Of a stretch of 64,000 bases of DNA, positions 33,201-44,564 are shown one piece after another (the stretch's first letter is position 1; every line of letters begins with the position of its first letter). The stretch lies in contig OY755236.1 of NCBI GenBank assembly GCA_963576725.1, forward strand, positions 69,720,379 to 69,784,378. The letters run 5' to 3'. Origin of the DNA: Azorinus chamasolen. Lineage: Eukaryota > Mollusca > Bivalvia > Cardiida > Solecurtidae. The notes below the pieces were generated by a model. The model saw only the letters and a program-made list of their open reading frames with translations, had not been told where the DNA came from and ran no database searches. The translations under genes were made by a program, and so were the position numbers.

Positions 33201-36200
33201 ATTCGAACGATTCATACGCGCTGTCAAAACAAACAAACTGGCGGACGGTGGTCGACCTACCAGTCCACGATTGAGTCACGATAGATGGCAAAGGATTGTT
33301 GGCACTTGCGCCTTAATTTCGATAAAATAATACAAATTGTAATCGCTGTCAGGAATCATATACAAAATGTATGCCAAAAAAGACCTACCAGCTACTCTGA
33401 CCCATACAATCCATTCTACATTTAAAATGCCTCCTCAACTTTGCATTTTCTTCACCGCATGTCCTTTTGTTTATGCAGATTTCTACTCATACAAATATCT
33501 CATCAATCAACAACTATAGTCTTCTGAATCCAGCACAGCACAAACATATTTCAAATATGCTATACTCACTAACTCAGCTGATCGCGAAAATCTTCCTCCT
33601 GTTCCAACACATTTTATGCAGCAGTTCGTACTGAATCTTTTGTTGATTTCAAACATTTTCACTGAACTTGAATCGAGATTTTTTTCTCGATGGAATGTCC
33701 ATGTCCATGTGTATACATACAACACTAATGAAGGGCTTAATATACCAAAACGAAGGCGCATTTCGAATCCCATTGACAGTGAGTGTCGGACGTGTTGGCG
33801 ACTGTATGTGGGTCTTCATGTAAATGGCGCGCTTTACATAGACACAGTCATGTTGTGTACAATGACGTCATAATGTGACGTGTTTGTAACTATGTATGTC
33901 AAAACTGTAACTCAAAATTTATTTTGACGTGTTTCTGTATGTTTTTGTATCATAAACTATCACAGTTGAATTGAATACCAGAGAGGTCTGAATTAGATCC
34001 TGGTTGATATGACAGTAATTAAAAAAAAAGTTTGAAAATTTGGACCTACTTTGTCCCAGTTACCTAGCGAACCTAATAACACCTTTCATTCATCATTTCT
34101 ATATGAATTTATAACAATCCACGTTACTGCTGAAATATTGGCTGCAAATAACATTTGTGTGTGTAATGTTATAAATAGGATCTTGCATTCGTGTTCATGA
34201 TTATTGGATTTATTAAATTCGTCTTTTTAAAACGATAAAAAACGAGCTTTAAAGACTCATTTAATAAATCCAATAATCAAGAACACTCATGTAAGATCCT
34301 CTATATAATTGCTTTCTAGGCGATTTCTCCAATTGGTTTACTATATATCTAATAGGCGATTTCGTCACTAGGCGATTTCTCCAGCACCTGGTTGACCTGG
34401 GTGTTCTATGCACGCAACGATTTATGGTCATGGTCGTTTCGTCAACCTTAATTTATATAGTAAACCCCAAGTCGTTTTGTCAACCTTATCATTACATAGG
34501 GATTCAGTTTTCACACCTATGCAGCAGCTATGTATTTGATGTTAGATTTTTTGTTAGCTATTTAAGTCGGCGTGTGTCGGCAATTATGGCAAACTGCCCA
34601 ATGATAATTTAGACCCAGATCAAGATCGCTTTATATCGTATAAAAAGTTGTATATTCAATGAATCAATGTGTTTATATATCATGTAGTGTCTACACAGTG
34701 AATAAACAATAACTTTCAATTATTGATAAAACACATAAATTATTGAATAAATATTTAAATAAATTGCATACTTTATTTATAAAACGTTTTGTTAAATACA
34801 AATTTAAATGGATGGAGTGCACATTTGATTTTTATAAAAATCGGAAGTTTGTGATATTTGCCAATACATGTTTCCCTCGTCCCCACTAAACACATTTAGT
34901 CATTTACTATGTAAAAAAACACAAACACAATTTTTATAGTATAAATTCTTTTAATAGACATCTTTTTATCAACATAATGTGATTTAGATCTGGGTCTAAA
35001 CTATGAAATCGGTAGTTTCTTATATAAATGTTATATCGACAAATATAACGTGATCTTGATCTTGGTCTGAACTATGATTGGGCAGTTTGCCATAATTGCA
35101 GACACGCGCCTACTTGAAAGCTAACATCAAATACGCAGCCGCGGCATAGGTGTGAAAACTTAATCCCTATGTAATGACAAGGTCGACGAAACAACTTTGG
35201 GTTTACTATAAATTAAGGTCGACGAACAGGAAGGTTGATGAAACTACCATCATTTTGTCCCACTGATCTGGGGAATTTTGTCCAATAATCGTCCAATAAT
35301 AACCATATAATTTTGATTAGAATTAGCTCAACCTTTCCAACATTGAGAATTTAAGAAACTTTGCTGATTACATTACATTGTGGCAAAAAAGTGTTTCGTG
35401 CTTAGAACTTATTACAAAATGTGTTATCTCTTTTACTCCATGAATATAATTGTAAGAAATATAGCATTTATAACTATTAATTAGATTAATTTCAATTATG
35501 GCATACAAACACAGAAAAAGTTTGGTCTTGACAGAATCTTTGAATTTTTACAAAGTCAGTCATGTTAGTCTGTGCTGAATAATAGTTAGAGGATGTAATT
35601 CCGTAATGCTTACATTCACTGGCACGGGAAATTAGTGCAAAACCATTGTAACAATACCTACGAGTAGATCCATGAATTTCCATGTACAGTAAAACCTCTT
35701 TCTCTTTATATTGACCACCAAAGCATGTCTAGTTCTGGGCTTAAAAGTCAGGTGGTACTTAATGCAGGTATTAATAACTTAACCCTTTACCCATTTGCCA
35801 ACAGAGTAGACCCAGATCAGATGGCCCCTGCAGAAGATAAATAAAACTGTCGTCTCAGTACTTGTTAAATAGTGGTGCCAAATGTCCCAGTAAATTTTCA
35901 ATACTGGAGCAAAATGTCCCTGAAGAAACTGTTTTTTTGAGTGAAAAGTCCTGTAACGGTAACCCACTGCAATTTGACTGAAATACTGTTAAAACGACGT
36001 AAAACCCGATACAAGCAAACAATATTTCCCTTCATTCCTAAAATTTCTTCTGATTTAGAAAAGTGCTTTTAAAAATGAAACTGTTTTAGGTTGATTACAT
36101 CATCGCATTATGGATTTATGGTCGTTTCGTTGACCTTCCTGGACTCCTGGTATACAGTAGACCCAAAGTCGTTTTGTTGACCTTATTATTACATAGGGAT

Positions 36201-39200
36201 TATGTTTGCACACCTATAAGTAGTAGCTATGCATTTGATGTTAGCTGTTAAAATAGGCATGTGTCGGCAATCATTGCAAACTGCCAAGTCATAGTTCAGA
36301 CCCAGACCAAGATCACGTTATATTTTATAAAAAGTGGTAGATTCTATGTGTATTTAAATATTTATACAGTGTTTTATCGATATAACAATCAATTTGATGT
36401 TAGCCTATCCAATAGGCGCGTTTGGCAATTATCGCAAACTGCCGATTTGATAGTTTAGACCAAGATCAAGGTCACGTTATATTTCATAAAACTGAAATGT
36501 GCAATTCATGAATTTAAATTTGTATTCAACATCGGTTTACGTAATATTCGATAAAAATTAAAGTGTGCTATTTATTTAAATATTTCTTCAACTGTTTCAG
36601 TGTTTTATCAATACATATAAATTTATTTTACGCCGGATACCATATAACAATAAACTGTGTGTGTGCCCTCTCCCGTGTAAAATATGTGTTGGGGGGGGGG
36701 GGGGGGGTTTAAAAAAAAGTGGGATGAATCCCCCCATTCCCACTCCTCAGAATCCCCATTTCCACTCCTCAGAATAGAGTAGGACACAGATTTACCATTG
36801 GGAAAATTAATGTAATTAATATTCATGATGTCAGTATTTCATACATGAATATTTTATGGTTATTATGAATATTCATGGAATAAAGGGTTAAGTACATGTG
36901 CAATATTAAGAAAGTTTATTTAAATTATGTTTGTTGTCTTGTACAGGGGGAGGTAGAGGCCCAAAGAAAAACTACAAGGGTCGGAGCAGGCACTTTACAG
37001 ATGAGGAAACTCTGAAGGAGAATATAGAGAAAGAAAAAAGGGAGAAACAATGGAGGGTATGTGTTTTAACCCTTTGAATGCTGATATTGTAAAGTGGAAT
37101 AGTTCATCAGTGCATAATGGTAGAGTACATTCAGTATGAAAGTGTATAATTTGTAGATCCTTATCAGTAAGATCCCATAAATTTTGGAAACAATATGCAA
37201 ATTTTTATTTGAGAATATAACATGCCAATACAGATTTTTTGTCTGGCAATTTTAGGATCTTTTTCCAACAATTTGGGGAAAAATGCATTTTCATAATTAA
37301 TTTAAGAATATTTTCATGCCTAAAACCCAATAATTTGGAAAGCATGTTCGGCCATATTTTAACTTATTTTGCAGTTTTTAGCATTTTACTCGAAATTTGG
37401 TCTCTAATGAGTGTTTTCCCCAAAATTCAGAAAAATAGTACCATTTTTGCATTAGGAATGGGCTCTTCGAACAGTCCTTTGTAGATGCCAGAAAAAAACC
37501 GGAATGCATTTTTATGAATTGTGAATATTTTTTTTATTTAAAACTCGATGATTTGGAAATAATTTTTCGCCCCATTTTAACATATTTGCATCTTTTAGCA
37601 TTTTAATCATACATGATGTTGTTAATGAATGTAACAATAAATTAAGCTGTTTTAGAAGAGGATCAATTTTACACAAAAACCTGATAACACATATAGTAAT
37701 GATTATATATTTTATACAACAGATAGTCTTTAATTACAAAAGAAAATAACAAAAGTTTCTTCAAAATATAACTAATTTGAATTTCAGGAAACAAAAAAAA
37801 CAAAATGGCCAGTATAACATTGAGGACAAAATTTAATAGTGCTTCAAATTCAGGCAGTCATTGGGTCTCATTTGAGCTGAGCCGTTGGTGTGTCATCTGA
37901 AACATTCTCGACAGAACTGATGCTGAAGGGGGTAGTAACAACTAACATCCATAAAACTGGACAGATCTGATGTCAAAGGGGCATTGCTCTCCAATTATGT
38001 TCCAAATAAGTGGCTTTTAGATTAGACTGGGACTTTCGCCAGAGAAAGTCTTTCTTTCTCAATTGCTTACTATTATGTAATATTTCGACCATAAACTAAG
38101 AAAAACAAATTAACAATTTAGTAGGCTAACATGCCCTAAAATATTGGTATTTTACTTGCCCCTCTTAGTGCTATTATGACAAACTGGGGGTGGGGGGTTT
38201 AACTTTATAGCAGGATGACAAGTGTTAGACAACAGTTACTTAATATGTGAAATTGTGAATCCTGAGTATATTAAAGGCCGTTTCTTAAATGACATGATAT
38301 GTCAACAATGATGAGACCTCTATTGTGTAACAGTTTAATTATTTGTTTCGTCATATATATATATTCTTGTATCTCCAGGCCAACAGAGGTGATGAGGAGG
38401 CAGCTGAAGGAGCAGTGGCAGAAGAAAGTGGGTCTTCAGATGAGGGGAGCTCGACTGATGACGAGGTTGGTAATGAGCAATTATATGTACCAATTTAGCA
38501 GAAATAAATTGATAGATTCTCAAAGTCAGGTTGTAAAGATTAAGCACCGAGCTTTGTAACTCTTTTTTTCAAACCCTTTGCCTTCATGATTCATGATTAT
38601 TAATTAGATTAATTTTTATGTCCCCAAAGCTTGTTTTGGTGGCATATAGTAATCAAATTGTCCGTATGTATGTCCGTGTACAGCTTGTCCAGAGCATATC
38701 TCCTATATTACTTGAGGTAGGAATGTCAAATTTGGTGTGTTAGTGCATCTTCGGATACCATTTTCAGGTCTCTTTGAGCTTGACCTCTGTCCTCAGTCAT
38801 ATGTACGGAGCATATTTCTTATATTATTTAAATTGAGGTAGGAATGCTGAATTTGTTGTGTGAGTACTTCTAAGGATGGCAGAGTGTCCTATACCATTTT
38901 AAGGTCTCTGTGACCTTGACCTCTGATTTCAGCTAAGAGAAAAAAAAAACATATCCAGAGTGTAATTCGTATATGTTGGGTACCAGATCTCTGTGACCTT
39001 GACCTTGATCGCTGACCTCAGGTATAGAGAACCTTGTCCAGAGCATATCTCCTGTATTACGTGAGGTAGGAGTACCAAAGTTGGTATGTGATGGTAAAAT
39101 GTAATTGGGTACATCTTGGGATAGCAGTTTTGCATACCATAGGTAGGAGTGCTAAATTTGGTTTGTGAATGCATCTTGGGATGGCAGAGTGTTTGGAAGA

Positions 39201-42200
39201 GTTTTCAGGTCTCTTTGACCTTGACCCCTGACCTCAGTTGTAGAAAATCTTGCCCGAAGCGTATATCCTATATTTCTTGAGGTAGGAATGCCAAATTTGG
39301 TGAGTGAGTACATCTTGGGAATTCAGGTCACATTGTGCAACACACATTTCTATGTCGTTGCTTTGCTTTGTGATATTTCTTGTATATGGGTGAAATACCC
39401 AAATACAACCCTTATCTGTTCCTCTGGGAGGAGGAAACTAAGCTGTTTTCAATTTTAAATACTGTTTGTTCAGGAGAAGCATAAAGGAGTGGCCCATCTG
39501 ATAGCCATTGAAAATCCCAACAGAGTACAGAAAAAAAACAAAAAGTTGAGCGAGCTAGACTCTGAGACTCCTACTAAAACAAGTTTGAGCAGAAAGGAAA
39601 GGTAAGTCATTTAGAGAAAGAATCTGTTTAAATCTAGGTGTAAAGATTTTATATTTCCACATACACTTATACATATAGCATATCAACATATTTCCACATA
39701 CACTTATACATATAGTATATCAACATATTTCCACATGCACTTATACATATAGCATATCAATGGAAAGGTTACCAATTGTCTCTTTTGGCAGAATTTCCTC
39801 ACATTTCGAGTGCAATTAAAGGAACTACAGTCAAACTTTAATAGCTCGAGCAGCACTGAGTAGAGGACAGTGCCTTGCTCATGGTTTGGTCGAAGTCCCG
39901 AAAAAAAAATGTTCTTAATTCAATGTAATTTACAACTGCTGGGTCAAATATGGTTTGCTCACGGACCTGTGTTTTGTAGCAGGCATTACAGAATTATTTC
40001 CATTTGAACTCTGAGTATTTTTATGCCTCCCATATCAGATCGGGGGGGGGGGGGGGATATTTTGCCCTGTTTGTCTGTTTGAGGACAACTTTATCATTGG
40101 TCATAACTTTTATGCCAGTACAGATAGAGACCTGATATTTGGCATGCATATGTATCTCGTAAAGCCGCTCATTTTGAGGGGAGTCATGTCAAGGTCATCC
40201 TTCAAAATCAGAGGTCAAATATATAGGTAAAATCACTGACTTTAACATTGGCCGTAACTTTTGAACCAGTAGAGATAGAGACTTGATATTTGGCATGCCT
40301 GTGTATCTCATGAAGCTGCAGGACATGTCAAGGTCATCCTTCAGGGTCAAAGGTCATATCGGGGGCATAGTGTTTCACAAACACATCTTGTTGTCATTTG
40401 ATCCTGTTACATGGGTAGTTAGTGTCACAAACTTGGATTTGCAATCAAGGCTGCCGTGTGGGGGTATTCATCACCTTTATTGATAGTTCTAGTTTCAAGC
40501 AAACGAAATCCAAAACTATGTTGAACCCAAACATAGTTATTTCTTCAGTGTTCTCAATAAACATTAGTTGAACAAGCCAGATTCAAAAAGTAACTTCTTA
40601 AATTTAGGGGATCCAGCGAGTTTTCAATTTTCATTTCTTGACAAATTTAAACTGGCCAATATCTGATTTCTAACATAGATTTATCACATAATCTACCTTG
40701 TGGGAGTGCCGTAACAGAGTGCCGTAAATCGCGGAAATGCACTAGTGCATTTTTTGAAGCAAATTAGCAATCATTAGCCAATTATTTAAGCGTTGGCCAA
40801 TCACAGCACTCCATGTGCATGTCCATTGTATTACTACGCTTTTTGTAAGCAATGGCAGATATAGCCATCAGCTATAGCCTGTTATATTTCTATGGCATTT
40901 TGTAAGCTTATGTGATAAAAAGAATCTTACTTTCATATTCATTACAATTTGTTTTTATGAAATGAGTTTGCTATAATGATATGACACAAGCTTTAGCCAG
41001 TGTCATATTCATTATACTTTATAGTAAACGAGTGTCATAAAAACAATTTGTAATGAATACTCATGTAAGATCCTCTATATCCAACATGAAAAGTGTTTAA
41101 AAGTGTGTTTGAAATTACATTTAGAGAGGAGCTAGAGAAACAACAGGCCAAGGAGAGGTACAACAAGATGCATGCAGAAGGCAAGACAGATGAGGCACGC
41201 AATGACCTAGCCCGTCTACAGCTCATCCGCAAACAGAGAGAAGATGCTGCAAAGAAGAGAGAGGAGGAAAAACTCTGTAATTAATTGTCTTCTGTTACAT
41301 TTTCCTTTATAAACCTTTTACTCCTTAAATATGCCTTTCTATGCCTTTGCAAACAGAGCAGACCCAGATCAGACAGCTCCTATAGGAGCCGTCTGATCAG
41401 GGTCTGTTCTGTTTGCTTATGATGTAATATAGTTCTGATTCTACAGCTTCTGCTCGGGTACACATTTCATGTGTTAATATGCCATTTTATAAAATAACTC
41501 GATTAATATTCATGACATCATAATGTCTTACATGAATATTCATGAAGTAAAGGGTTAGAAAATCATCAGAGGTCAAGCAGTGGCCAAGTGAGTGTGTGTG
41601 TGTGTGGGGGGGGGGGGGATTTCTGGTCAAACTGTCTGTTTCCAGACAATACCTTAGTTACCAATAAAATATTTTGACCAAAATTAGTTTGAAAATAGCA
41701 ATGACATAGACAAATGTTTTGGATCAACGCTTTTCCCTCATACAAACGCTTTTCACACCTTTGCTAACAGAGTAGACTAACATCAGACAGCTGCTGTAGG
41801 AGCTGTCTGATCAAGGTTGACTCTGCTTATGAAACTATTATAGATTCTTCTAATACTAAAAAAGTCTGTGCATAATTATGTCATTTTAAAAAATCAGCAA
41901 ATAAATATTCATGATGTCATTGTTTCTTATATGAATAGCCAAGAGGGAAAGGGCTAAGCCCTAACACCATAAATACGCTTTTCTACACCTTTGCAAACAG
42001 AGTAGAGCCAGGTCAGAGGGTTCCTGCAGGGTCTGCTGTGTTTACTTATGGATATAGATCTGAATCTGCAGTTTCTGCTTTGGCAAAATTTTCATGTGTT
42101 AATAATGGCATTTTAAAAATTAATCTAATTAATATTGTCGATGTCACCATTTCTTGCATGAATATTCATAGAGTATAGGGTTAAAGGTGTCTAGGATCAA

Positions 42201-42803
42201 GGCCTTTATTGCTATTTTGTTTTTATTTATAGACAAAAATGTCAGGAAAAGTCATTTTTGACAAAAGTTGGTGTGCAGATAGCTTGCATGTAGAGTACAT
42301 TGTAGACATAAGGTTATAATGGGTTTTGAGGATCATGCATCAAGAGGAATGACACAGTTACTAAAATTAGAAAGTGCAATTTCCGATCACTATCATGATC
42401 ACAATAATACCGGATTTTTATGGTATTGCCACATCTCATGTTGTATAGTGGAAAAGAAAATAATGTATTTAATTAAAACACTTGTCAAATGTTTCCTTTA
42501 CTTGATAGATATGCCTTTTAACATCTTTGAAAGTAGAGTAGACCAAGATCAGAAAACTCCTGTGGGAGCCGTTTGATATGGGTCTTCTCTGTGTGCTTAT
42601 GAAATAATACAGATCTGATTCTACAGCTTCTGCCATGGTCAAAACTTTCTGTGTTCATATGTAATTATAAAATTCATCTATTTTATATATATTATGTCAT
42701 TATTACCTACATGAACTTTTATGGAGTTAAAGTGCTTATTTTGAAAGATAAGATGATTTTTTTTCTTTTTTCAGCCAAGGAAAAACCTGCCAAACAGACT
42801 TGA
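30275..42803 (+). CDS. PDAP1: 28 kDa heat- and acid-stable phosphoprotein (PDAP1/HASPP28 orthologue), 6 exons
   Basis: Coding exons are 30275-30284, 36947-37056, 38379-38465, 39474-39601, 41125-41276 and 42775-42803 (stop TGA 42801-42803). All have GT/AG borders with matching phases, giving 171 residues (human about 181). Residues 1-4 are MPRG; the basic N-terminus [19 protein letters not shown] leads to a Glu/Lys coil. An acidic serine-rich stretch [13 protein letters not shown] follows (candidate casein-kinase sites). The family signature is [15 protein letters not shown], and the conserved C-terminal helix reads [20 protein letters not shown] and [16 protein letters not shown]. The PP28 family is a small charged, largely helical phosphoprotein implicated in PDGF-A binding and growth signalling in mammals; its role here is inferred. 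Introns 1 and 5 are packed with transposons. Confidence 0.95.
31030..31200. repeat. Direct duplication of a palindromic GATCAG...CTGATC motif
   Basis: GATCAGTGTAGCCCCTGATC (31033) recurs as GATCAGTGTAACCCCTGATC (31174), each followed by ACTACAT and a GACAGAA...GAGCGATA segment. An inverse related copy is near 32940. Confidence 0.75.
31287..32588. mobile_element. hAT-like non-autonomous element nested in the fold-back
   Basis: 15-bp perfect inverted termini, CAGTGTCCGACAAAT and ATTTGTCGGACACTG. Flanks TCTTAAAT and GCTTAATC match at 6 of 8 positions, consistent with a decayed 8-bp target duplication. Subterminal GGGCTACCAG motifs recur at both ends (TGGTAGCCCA near 32541). The hAT assignment is inferred from the CAGTG start and 8-bp flank. 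Confidence 0.7.
34172..34306. repeat. Fold-back repeat with AGGATCTTGCAT termini
   Basis: AGGATCTTGCATTCGTGTTC and ATTATTGGATTTATTAAA pair with TTTAATAAATCCAATAAT and ACTCATGTAAGATCCT. The outer motif ACTCATGTAAGATCCTCTAT recurs at about 41060, next to the similar fold-back before PDAP1 exon 5. Confidence 0.8.
34424..35250. mobile_element. Element with ~200-bp inverted repeats and TCGT-TTGTCAACCTT iterations
   Basis: The left arm from GGTCGTTTCGTCAACCTT (34433) through GTCAACCTTATCATTACATAGG and GGCAAACTGCCCAATGATAA is inverted at about 35030-35250. The short motif TCGTCAACCTT (and variants) repeats two to four times per end. A single left arm of the same family is at 36116-36335. Confidence 0.8.
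35251..35683. other. Intron 1 sequence with no recognised element
   Basis: AT-rich, with no gene or repeat boundary seen. Confidence 0.4.
35684..35835. repeat. Half of a pogo-like MITE followed by a truncated hairpin MITE
   Basis: ACAGTAAAACCTCTTTCTCT (about 35688) begins a left half whose right half is missing. At 35779 TTAACCCTTTACCCATTTGC starts a TTAA MITE that ends inside its palindrome (GACCCAGATCAGATGGCCCC). Confidence 0.65.
36116..36500 (+). repeat. Solo arm of the 34424 family plus a partial direct copy
   Basis: ATGGTCGTTTCGTTGACCTT, GTCGTTTTGTTGACCTTATT and GGCAATCATTGCAAACTGCC match the 34424 arm. 36393-36490 repeats only the inner part (GGCAATTATCGCAAACTGCC). Confidence 0.75.
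36690..36710. repeat. Poly-G tract
   Basis: About 17 consecutive G followed by TTTAAAAAAAA, in PDAP1 intron 1. Confidence 0.9.
36800..36891 (+). mobile_element. Right end of a type-2 TTAA MITE
   Basis: Tail TTAATATTCATGATGTCAGT and end TGGAATAAAGGGTTAA, 55 bp before PDAP1 exon 2. The palindrome is gone. Confidence 0.7.
37057..38378. other. PDAP1 intron 2
   Basis: Two diverged copies of a TAAAACxC(A/G)ATxATTTGGAAA segment (about 37320 and 37539) suggest an old internal duplication. Otherwise nothing was recognised. Confidence 0.4.
38612..39335 (+). repeat. 'TATGTCCCCAAAG' dispersed repeat with tandem units, PDAP1 intron 3
   Basis: It starts TTTTTATGTCCCCAAAGC and contains about four diverged units with GAGGTAGGAATG, CATCTTGGGATGGCAGAGTG and CTCTGTGACCTTGACCTC. 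It resembles the families at 14158 and 40030 in opening and in the CCTTGACC motif. Confidence 0.65.
39653..39763. repeat. 37-bp tandem repeat, three copies
   Basis: Unit ATTTCCACATACACTTATAC plus ATATAGCATATCAACAT, three near-identical copies in PDAP1 intron 4. Confidence 0.95.
40020..40400 (+). repeat. 'TATGCCTCCC' dispersed repeat, two internal units
   Basis: Two units share GATAGAGAC(C/T)TGATATTTGGCA, CATGTCAAGGTCATCCTTCA and AGGTCA. It contains a 14-G run at 40041 and ends GGGGGCATAGTGTTTCACAA. Confidence 0.65.
40920..41083. repeat. Fold-back repeat ending 42 bp before PDAP1 exon 5
   Basis: Left arm AGAATCTTACTTTCATATTC and ATTACAATTTGTTTTTATGA pair with TCATAAAAACAATTTGTAAT and GAATACTCATGTAAGATCCT. 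It is the same terminus as 34172-34306. Confidence 0.8.
41311..41557 (+). mobile_element. TTAA hairpin MITE, type 2 (PDAP1 intron 5)
   Basis: Palindrome CAGCTCCTATAGGAGCCG within AAACAGAGCAGACCCAGATC and its inverse. The tail is TTCATGACATCATAATGTCT and the end AGTAAAGGGTTA. It starts 34 bp after exon 5. Confidence 0.9.
41584..41620. repeat. GT and G microsatellite
   Basis: GTGTGTGTGTGTG followed by about 12 G. Confidence 0.85.
41727..41957 (+). mobile_element. TTAA hairpin MITE, type 2
   Basis: Left TTTTCCCTCATACAAACGC, palindrome CAGCTGCTGTAGGAGCTGTC, right AGAGGGAAAGGGCTAA. Confidence 0.85.
41957..42183 (+). mobile_element. TTAA hairpin MITE, type 2, palindrome half deleted
   Basis: It directly abuts the previous copy. 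It has CAAACAGAGTAGAGCCAGG and GGGTCTGCTGTGTTT but lacks the palindrome centre, and ends AGAGTATAGGGTTAA. Confidence 0.8.
42495..42731 (+). mobile_element. TTAA hairpin MITE, type 2, fourth in PDAP1 intron 5
   Basis: AGTAGAGTAGACCAAGATCA, AACTCCTGTGGGAGCCGTTT and tail ATTATGTCATTATTACCTAC. The ends are eroded. It stops 43 bp before exon 6. Confidence 0.75.
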
Positions 42804-43905
42804 TAGCAACCAACATTAGACAATAACTTTTCCCATCTAGTGGAGAACTGTAGCGGTTATACTTGATACCCATCTATTTATTGCAAGATGAAGTTCTTCA
42901 TACTGTGTAATATGTGTAGTATATCTTTGTCAGAGGCCCAGATAGGATGCATAAATTAAAACATTTTTAAGAATAACTCCTTCTTTCTCCACCGAACTCT
43001 GTTTTATGACCACTCTTTAAAATTGTCTCAAAGAGACAATTCTAGAGAGTGGTCTCAATACAGAGCTCCAGATAAGATGCGTAAATTAGATAATTTTCAA
43101 GAACAACTTCTTAATTTCTCCACCGAACCCTATGATGTGACCACTCTTTAGAATTGTCTCTTCAAGGCGATTCTAAAGAATGGTCACATAGTGCTTGTTG
43201 GAGAAATGGCCATTTTAGTTTTTGAGTAAGCACCTTTATCTGTAGCTGTATCAATATAAAGTTTGGTGATGAAATGACAATTTTAGTATTTGAAAGTATG
43301 CACCATTATCTGTTGGTCAGCTTCGTGCAATCTTAAGACTATAACTGTTGACTGTACACATCAGAATATTGCAGAGAAAAGTGCTAAAGTGTGTTTGACA
43401 TGGTTCTGATATCAGGACGGATATGAGTTTGTGAATGGCAGCGAGGGGCTGGAGAAAGTATGAAAATATGTCATAAACAAAGGTGATATAATCGGCTTAC
43501 TGTGAATCTGTCTCAACAGGAGGAATAATATTACCAATGAAAGGAGATAAAACATAATGAAACTGGGGCAGATGAAAACAGTTTTTGAATACAGTAAAAC
43601 CAGTCATAAGCAATCATTAAAAAGAGATCTAACTCTGAGTCTTTTTAAAGACAGGTGGTAGCTTAATGCAGGTCAAAAGTAATGCAGAAAACTCTGTTAG
43701 ATCTTCTGCAGCTCTTTTACTCTGCATTAAGCAATCACCTGCTTTTAAGACTTATGTTCAGTAGATGAATAGTTGCTGAAGACAGGTTCTACGGTATTTC
43801 TTACTGTTTTGAGATCGAATTTAAATCATTTGTGTCATCGTTTTTTAAGACCCTATGATCGAGTTTCCCTTGAATCCATCTTTAAATAAAGATTTCAGAC
43901 TTACA
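42804..43905 (+). other. PDAP1: PDAP1 3' UTR candidate with poly(A) signal at 43885
   Basis: AATAAA lies at 43885-43890, about 1.08 kb after the stop codon, and no closer hexamer stands out. The interval contains two copies of a hairpin repeat (42945-43250) and a pogo-like MITE remnant (43581-43780). If the signal is used, the messenger carries these hairpins in its 3' UTR. Confidence 0.4.
42945..43270. repeat. 'AGCTCCAGATAAG' hairpin MITE, two tandem copies
   Basis: Copy 1 carries GACCACTCTTTAAAATTGTC-TCAAA-GAGACAATTCTAGAGAGTGG. Copy 2 begins CAGAGCTCCAGATAAGATGC and carries ACCACTCTTTAGAATTGTCT with its inverse, ending TTTATCTGTAGCTG. A further copy is nested at 46828-47015. Confidence 0.8.
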
Positions 43906-44109
43906 AACAGTGTCTACCCATTGTAAACATCTTCATGTCACATTTGCAAATGACTGAAAAATTATGTTAAGTGGAATGTTCAGGTTTTTTCAAAGGTCAA
44001 TATAGCTGTTAGAAGTTGACGTCTTCTTTGAAATTTTATCACTCTTCATTGCCGTACATGCTCATTGTCATGCGGCAACCATTTGCAAAGAAATAGCTGA
44101 TTGAATTAG

Positions 44110-44345
44110 CATGTGGAAAAATGCATGTTTTGCATTTTCTTTCTTGTTACTGCATAGCATAGAGAGATATTTAGCATATAGAAAATGCATTTCCTGCGTT
44201 TTTCTTTCCTTGTTACTGCATGGCATAGAGGGGTATTTGGCATGGAAGTTATTAAAAAACGATGTGATTGAATGAGATAGATTCAAGTTCAATCTGTCCG
44301 AAAAAATAATGAGATAGATCTTAATTCAATCTGTCTTGAAACAGA
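44110..44345. repeat. Two short tandem duplications
   Basis: A ~75-bp unit (GTTACTGCATAGCATAGAG, TATTTAGCATATAG) is repeated near 44180. A ~40-bp unit (AATGAGATAGATT, TTCAATCTGTC) is repeated at 44272 and 44309. Confidence 0.65.
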
Positions 44346-44564
44346 AAAAAATAGATTCATATCAAGTGTCAGACAAAATTGAAGAAAAAAAAGCACAGTA
44401 TTTTTGTATATTTTCTGCCACCCCTATATTGCTGCAACAGTTTAGTATCACCTCTCTGGAGCAATTAAGAGATCTGCACATATCTTGTCTCCAGCACTTG
44501 TTAGTGTTTGCATGAGTAGTAAAAGTAAATAGATGTAACAATAACACTTTGTTCATGGTCTTAA

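Larger units (their letters stand above)
30824..34395. mobile_element. Large fold-back element in PDAP1 intron 1
   Basis: Ends are ~90-bp inverted repeats: GGAGAAATCGCCTAGTGACG at 30825 and its inverse ending GGCGATTTCTCCA at 34391. Each contains three GAAATCGCCTA-type iterations. Further inside, 30905-31060 (GTATTTCGCACCTATGGTAC and onward) is repeated in reverse at about 32935-33085, so the left arm is over 200 bp but interrupted. No transposase is visible. Confidence 0.7.

Noticed and set aside
41093..41284. Independent 63-codon gene
   Set aside because: It is PDAP1 exon 5 plus intron sequence on both sides.
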